Assembly (NCBI RefSeq): GCF_004309355.1
Contig: NZ_BJCC01000018.1
Location: 1 to 35,484 of the forward strand
Length of the DNA: 35,484 bases
Direction: 5' to 3'
From: Enterococcus florum
GTDB taxonomy: Bacteria > Bacillota > Bacilli > Lactobacillales > Enterococcaceae
This document shows, in pieces, positions 31,466 through 35,484 of this stretch. Both the position numbers and the translations under genes were made by a program. Numbering within the stretch: position 1 is the first letter of the stretch; the number at the start of each line of letters is the position of its first letter. The notes under the pieces are model-generated. The model had not been told where the DNA came from. It was given only the letters and a program-made list of their open reading frames with translations, and made no database searches.

Positions 31466-32551
31466 ATGGCAAATACGATTATTTCCTTTAAAAATGTGAT
31501 CAAAAAATATGACGATGAAGCCGTCTTAAAAAATGTCAGCTTTGATATTGAAGAAGGACGTTTTTACACGCTTTTGGGTCCTTCAGGCTGTGGGAAAACA
31601 ACAATTTTACGAATTATTGCGGGGTTTACCGAAGCTACTGAGGGAGATATTGATCTTGAAGGCCAGCGGGTAAATGATGTACCTGCGAATAAACGGCAAG
31701 TCAATACAGTGTTTCAGGATTACGCTTTATTTCCGCATATGAATGTGTTTGACAACGTGGCTTTTGGTCTGAAGATTAAAAAATTGTCCAAAGAAGATAT
31801 TCGCAAGAAAGTCAAAGAAGCTTTGCGAATGGTCCAGCTTCCCGGTTATGAAGACCGTGAGATCAATGAGATGTCGGGAGGCCAGCGCCAACGGGTTGCG
31901 ATTGCCCGTGCGATCGTCAATGAACCGAAGATTTTATTATTGGATGAGCCATTGTCTGCATTGGATCTGAAACTGCGGACAGATATGCAGTATGAGCTGC
32001 GGGAACTGCAAAAGCGTCTAGGCATCACCTTTATTTTTGTGACCCACGATCAAGAAGAAGCCTTGGCCATGAGTGACGAAATCTTTGTGATGAACAAAGG
32101 CAAAATCGTGCAAAGCGGAACGCCAGTCGATATTTATGACGAACCGATCAATCATTTTGTTGCGGATTTTGTCGGCGAAAGCAATATCGTTTCTGGAGAA
32201 ATGATCGAAGACAATCTGGTGAAATTCGTCGGCAAAGAATTTGAATGTGTCGATAGCGGAATGCGGCCAAACGAGCCGGTCGAGATCGTTTTGCGTCCAG
32301 AAGATCTGACCATGACGAAGCCAGAAAACGGCAAATTGGTGGTCACGGTCAATACCCAGCTGTTTCGCGGTGTCCATTACGAAATCATGGGTGTTGACGA
32401 AGATGGCAATGAATGGATGGTCCATTCCACCCGCAAAGCCAAAGAAGGCAGTAAAATCGGCTTGTATTTTGAGCCCGAGGATATCCACGTCATGCGCTTC
32501 AATGAAACTGAAGAAGAATTCGATGCGCGTTTAGAAAGCTATGACGACTAG
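31466..32551 (+). CDS. potA: Spermidine/putrescine ABC transporter ATP-binding protein PotA
   Basis: PotA is the ATPase that powers polyamine import through PotB-PotC. The 361-residue protein has Walker [10 protein letters not shown] (about residues 38-46), Q-loop [11 protein letters not shown], signature [16 protein letters not shown], Walker [13 protein letters not shown] and H-loop THDQEEA. The C-terminal part (from about 245, with EIVLRPEDL) is a TOBE regulatory domain. AAGGAG is 8 bases before the ATG. It is the first pot gene; a leader inverted repeat lies just upstream. Confidence 0.96.
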   Translation: MANTIISFKNVIKKYDDEAVLKNVSFDIEEGRFYTLLGPSGCGKTTILRIIAGFTEATEGDIDLEGQRVNDVPANKRQVNTVFQDYALFPHMNVFDNVAFGLKIKKLSKEDIRKKVKEALRMVQLPGYEDREINEMSGGQRQRVAIARAIVNEPKILLLDEPLSALDLKLRTDMQYELRELQKRLGITFIFVTHDQEEALAMSDEIFVMNKGKIVQSGTPVDIYDEPINHFVADFVGESNIVSGEMIEDNLVKFVGKEFECVDSGMRPNEPVEIVLRPEDLTMTKPENGKLVVTVNTQLFRGVHYEIMGVDEDGNEWMVHSTRKAKEGSKIGLYFEPEDIHVMRFNETEEEFDARLESYDD

Positions 32552-32588
32552 GAAACAAATAGATTATTAAGAAGTAGGAGGCGGACAA

Positions 32589-33395
32589 ATGAGAAGTATG
32601 CGCCGTATTTATTCGATCCCATATTATTTTTGGCTGCTGTTTTTTGTGATTGCACCAGTTGTACTGATCGTCTATCAATCGTTTTTTGATATGAATGGAC
32701 ACTTTACGTTGAGCAACTACCATACGTACCTGACTTCCGGGACGTATTTAGGAATGACTTTCAATTCGGTCTTTTTTGCTTTTTTGATCACCTTGATGAC
32801 ACTGCTGGTCAGCTATCCGACTGCGTATTTCTTGGCGAAATTAAAGCATCGGCAATTATTGCTGTTGCTGGTAGTCTTGCCGACTTGGATCAATTTATTG
32901 TTGAAAGCTTATGCATTTATCGGCATTTTCAGCACCAACGGGTCTATCAATGAATTTTTAAGCTTCATCGGAATTGGTCCGCGCCAGTTATTGTTCACGG
33001 ATTTTAGTTTTATGTTTGTAGCCGCATATATTGAACTGCCTTTTATGATCATGCCGATTTTTAATGCATTGGAAGAAATCAACCCTTCTTTGATCAGTGC
33101 CAGTCGTGATTTAGGGGCAAATAACTTTGAAACGTTTCGTCGCGTGATTTTTCCGTTGTCATTGAACGGTGTTAAAAGCGGTGTGCAGGCCGTCTTTATC
33201 CCATCGCTTTCTCTGTTTATGCTGACGCGTTTAATCGGTGGGAACCGTGTGATCACGCTGGGAACAGCAATCGAAGAGCATTTTCTGGTGACCCAAAACT
33301 GGGGCATGGGCTCTACTATCGGTGTGATTCTGATCGTGGCGATGTTCATTGTGATGATGCTGACTGGTGAGAAACGAAAAGGAGGGCGTGTCTGA
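32589..33395 (+). CDS. potB: Spermidine/putrescine ABC transporter permease PotB
   Basis: The 268-residue permease has about six membrane helices, the first at residues 12-32 (YYFWLLFFVIAPVVLIVYQS). The EAA loop that docks onto PotA is LISASRDLGANNFETFRRVI followed by FPLSLNG, near 172-198. TAGGAGGCG lies about 8 bases upstream of the ATG. It is 37 bases after potA, and its stop shares one base with the potC start, so the two permeases are translated together. Confidence 0.95.
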   Translation: MRSMRRIYSIPYYFWLLFFVIAPVVLIVYQSFFDMNGHFTLSNYHTYLTSGTYLGMTFNSVFFAFLITLMTLLVSYPTAYFLAKLKHRQLLLLLVVLPTWINLLLKAYAFIGIFSTNGSINEFLSFIGIGPRQLLFTDFSFMFVAAYIELPFMIMPIFNALEEINPSLISASRDLGANNFETFRRVIFPLSLNGVKSGVQAVFIPSLSLFMLTRLIGGNRVITLGTAIEEHFLVTQNWGMGSTIGVILIVAMFIVMMLTGEKRKGGRV

Positions 33396-34240
33396 TGCGC
33401 AAAAGACGTTTTCCATGGTCCAATCTCTACTTAGCAGTGGTCTTTTTACTATTGTATATTCCAATCTTTTATTTGATTTTCTATTCCTTCAATGAGGGCG
33501 GAACGATGACCAATTTTACCGGCTTCACTTGGGAACATTACGAAACGTTGTTCTCAGACACTCGACTGATCAGTATCGTGGTTCAAACCTTTGTTTTGGC
33601 GTTTTTGTCTGCATTATTGGCGACGATGATCGGGACATTTGGAGCGATGTCGATCTATTATACAAGGAAGCGCGCGTCAAAAAATGCATTGCTCGGATTG
33701 AACAACATTTTGATGGTGTCGCCGGATGTCATTATCGGTGCCAGTTTCTTGATCCTGTTTACGATATTAGGGGGAACGATCCGCAGCTTCCAACTCGGCT
33801 TTTTCAGTGTACTGCTTTCCCATGTTGCTTTTAGTATTCCAATCGTTGTTTTGATGGTTTTACCGAAGCTTCAGGAAATGAACGATTCGATGATCGATGC
33901 GGCTCGTGACCTGGGTGCGAATAACTGGCAGGTATTGAGTACTATTGTTTTGCCCTTTTTAACACCGGGAATCGTTGCCGGGTATTTCATGGCTTTTACG
34001 TACTCGCTTGATGATTTTGCTGTGACGTTTTTCGTGACTGGAAATGGGTTTTCAACCCTTTCTGTCGAAATTTATTCACGTGCACGTCAAGGGATTAGTC
34101 TAGAGATCAATGCACTGTCTACCTTGGTGTTTATCTTCTCTTTGATCCTAGTGGTCGGGTATTACTTTATCAGTCGCGACAATTCGAAGAAAGCACGCAA
34201 ACGGAAGCGTGAATTCGAGGAGGTGTCAGTGCTGAAATGA
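33395..34240 (+). CDS. potC: Spermidine/putrescine ABC transporter permease PotC
   Basis: The 281-residue partner permease has six predicted helices, the first at residues 8-28. Its EAA loop reads MIDAARDLGANNWQVLSTIV then LPFLTPGI near 167-194. The family segment YSLDDFAVTFFVTG follows. Its ribosome binding site AAAGGAGGG lies within the end of potB. It ends in a basic tail (KKARKRKREFEE) and overlaps potD by 4 bases (ATGA). Confidence 0.95.
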   Translation: MRKRRFPWSNLYLAVVFLLLYIPIFYLIFYSFNEGGTMTNFTGFTWEHYETLFSDTRLISIVVQTFVLAFLSALLATMIGTFGAMSIYYTRKRASKNALLGLNNILMVSPDVIIGASFLILFTILGGTIRSFQLGFFSVLLSHVAFSIPIVVLMVLPKLQEMNDSMIDAARDLGANNWQVLSTIVLPFLTPGIVAGYFMAFTYSLDDFAVTFFVTGNGFSTLSVEIYSRARQGISLEINALSTLVFIFSLILVVGYYFISRDNSKKARKRKREFEEVSVLK

Positions 34241-35307
34241 AAAAACTGCGTTCCTTATTTATTGGTGTTATCGCCATCATTTTGCTGCTGACCTTTTTGA
34301 ACATTCGTTTAAATCGAGCAGGAAATGCCAGCTCCAATGTATTGAATATTTACAATTGGGGGGATTATATTGATCCTGAATTATTGAAACAATTTGAAGA
34401 AGAGTACGGGTACAAAGTCAATTATGAGACCTTTGACTCCAACGAAGCCATGGAGGCAAAAATCAAGCAGGGGGGGACCTCTTACGACATCGCGATCCCC
34501 AGTGAATACATGATTCAAAAGATGAAAAAAGAAGAACTGCTGCTGCCGCTGGATCACAAAAAAATCAAAGGTCTAAACAATATCGATGAGCGATTTCTTG
34601 ACCAGGATTTCGATAAGAACAACCAATATTCTATTCCTTATTTTTGGGGAACTTTGGGGATTGTTTATAACGATAAATTTGTAGATGGCGAAAAGATCCG
34701 GCATTGGGAGGATCTTTGGCGACCAGAATTGGCCAACAATATTATGCTGATCGATGGGGCCAGAGAGGTCATGGGATTGTCCTTGACGACCTTTGGCAAT
34801 TCCATTAATAGTAAAAATAGGCAGCAATTGAACCAGGCAGTCGAAAAGCTGAACCAGTTGACGCCAAATGTGAAGGCCATCGTAGCGGATGAGATCAAAA
34901 TGTATATGGCTAACGAAGAAAGCGCAGTTGCTGTGACTTTTTCCGGGGAAGCAGCGGACATGATGGGACAAAATGAGCACCTGCATTACGTGATTCCGCC
35001 AGAAGGCTCCAACCTCTGGTTTGACAACATCGTGATCCCCAAAACCTCAGCCAATCAAGAAGGGGCATATGATTTTATCAACTTCATGCTGCGTCCAGAA
35101 AGTGCCAAGGCAAATGCAGAATATATCGGTTATTCCACACCGAATAAGAAGGCTTTGGAGATGCTGCCGAAAGAAATCTCTGGTGACAAACAGTTTTATC
35201 CTGATAATGAAACGATCAGTCATTTAGAGGTTTATAAGGATTTAGGACCAGAGTATTTGCAGATTTACAATGATTTGTATTTGGAGTTTAAGATGTATCG
35301 CAAATAG
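34237..35307 (+). CDS. potD: Spermidine/putrescine-binding protein PotD
   Basis: PotD is the extracytoplasmic receptor of the Pot system. The 356-residue protein begins with one hydrophobic helix (about residues 6-22, LFIGVIAIILLLTFLNI) and then the type-1 solute-binding domain: NIYNWGDYIDPELLKQFEEE, YETFDSNEAMEAKIKQG, YDIAIPSEYM and WFDNIVIPKTSANQEGAYDF. No lipobox cysteine follows the helix, so it is probably held by an uncleaved anchor rather than as a lipoprotein. GAGGTG lies about 10 bases before the ATG. It is the last gene before the terminators. Confidence 0.95.
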   Translation: MKKLRSLFIGVIAIILLLTFLNIRLNRAGNASSNVLNIYNWGDYIDPELLKQFEEEYGYKVNYETFDSNEAMEAKIKQGGTSYDIAIPSEYMIQKMKKEELLLPLDHKKIKGLNNIDERFLDQDFDKNNQYSIPYFWGTLGIVYNDKFVDGEKIRHWEDLWRPELANNIMLIDGAREVMGLSLTTFGNSINSKNRQQLNQAVEKLNQLTPNVKAIVADEIKMYMANEESAVAVTFSGEAADMMGQNEHLHYVIPPEGSNLWFDNIVIPKTSANQEGAYDFINFMLRPESAKANAEYIGYSTPNKKALEMLPKEISGDKQFYPDNETISHLEVYKDLGPEYLQIYNDLYLEFKMYRK

Positions 35308-35342
35308 TGGCAAAACTCAGTAAAAATGGCTTAAAATCAATA

Positions 35343-35383
35343 AAAAAAACTGAAAGAAAACCTCTGTTTTTACTGTCAGTTTT
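35343..35383 (+). terminator. Hairpin downstream of potD
   Basis: AAAACTGA and TCAGTTTT form an outer stem, with AAAAC/GTTTT inside. It begins about 40 bases after the potD stop. Lacking a long T-run, it is a weak terminator or a 3'-end stabilising hairpin. Confidence 0.4.
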
Positions 35384-35405
35384 CCAATTTTCTACCAAAA
35401 ACCCG

Positions 35406-35437
35406 AAAATAACGTCTAAATAGGCGTTATTTTTTTT
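35406..35437 (+). terminator. Rho-independent terminator of potABCD
   Basis: AATAACGTC pairs with GGCGTTATT (one G-U) around TAAATA and runs into eight further T. It lies about 100 bases after potD. Confidence 0.85.
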
Positions 35438-35448
35438 GTATGTTTGAA

Positions 35449-35484
35449 AACCACCTGCTGTGCTGGTGGTTCAAAAGAGCTTCC
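35449..35484 (+). mobile_element. Probable left end of an IS200/IS605-type element
   Basis: AACCACC (35449-35455) pairs with GGTGGTT (35465-35471) across TGCTGTGCT, followed by CAAAAGAGCTTCC at the window edge. The stem is the same as the core of the hairpin at 103-126, and GAGC and CTTCC words also occur beside that hairpin. Subterminal imperfect palindromes at both ends are the hallmark of IS200/IS605 elements. The element body is outside the window, so this is an inference from two hairpins. Confidence 0.4.

Noticed and set aside
1-35484. tRNA or rRNA genes, CRISPR arrays, riboswitches
   Set aside because: I saw no cloverleaf with CCA end, no regular repeat-spacer pattern and no recognisable riboswitch core in any intergenic region, including those upstream of panT and potA.

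Overview
The window looks like chromosome from a low-GC Firmicute, most likely an Enterococcus. The evidence is gene content (ung, pta, tsaE, murB, split coaB/coaC with an ECF pantothenate transporter, puuR-like regulator plus potABCD), AGGAGG-type ribosome binding sites, several TTG starts and CcpA-type cre boxes. The species cannot be fixed from sequence reading alone. Both window edges carry a hairpin with the same stem (AACCACC/GGTGGTT) that resembles the ends of IS200/IS605-type elements, so the window may be a stretch or whole contig lying between two copies of one insertion sequence.

Positions 134-10143 are mostly housekeeping genes: a membrane-anchored EEP-fold phosphodiesterase, two GNAT acetyltransferases, a LURP-one/tubby-like protein, a Cof-type HAD phosphatase, uracil-DNA glycosylase, phosphotransacetylase, TsaE, a DnaQ-like exonuclease, exodeoxyribonuclease III, a Gfo/Idh/MocA oxidoreductase and MurB. 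Downstream of murB lies about 0.5 kb of decayed coding DNA that includes a frameshifted ROK-kinase fragment.

Positions 10647-27339 form an accessory glycoside-utilisation locus. A minus-strand operon encodes GH3, GH78 alpha-L-rhamnosidase, a beta-phosphoglucomutase-like HAD enzyme and GH43; it has a cre box inside its promoter. Upstream on the same strand is a PTS EIIC plus GH1 6-phospho-beta-glycosidase pair with its own terminator. A divergent RpiR regulator, two tail-to-tail AraC regulators with cupin-like sensor domains, a GH2 beta-galactosidase-like enzyme and an MFS transporter complete the locus. No glycosidase shows a signal peptide, so breakdown should be intracellular. The enzyme set (rhamnose, xylose/arabinose, glucose and galactose removal) fits decorated plant glycosides such as flavonoid or saponin conjugates, but the substrate is an inference.

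Positions 27522-30440 hold a minus-strand operon: YhdH-type quinone oxidoreductase, coaB, coaC and a PanT-like ECF S component. Positions 30777-35307 hold a Xre-cupin regulator followed by the spermidine/putrescine ABC system potABCD. In streptococci murB lies directly before potABCD; here about 20 kb separates them, which fits insertion of accessory DNA at this junction.
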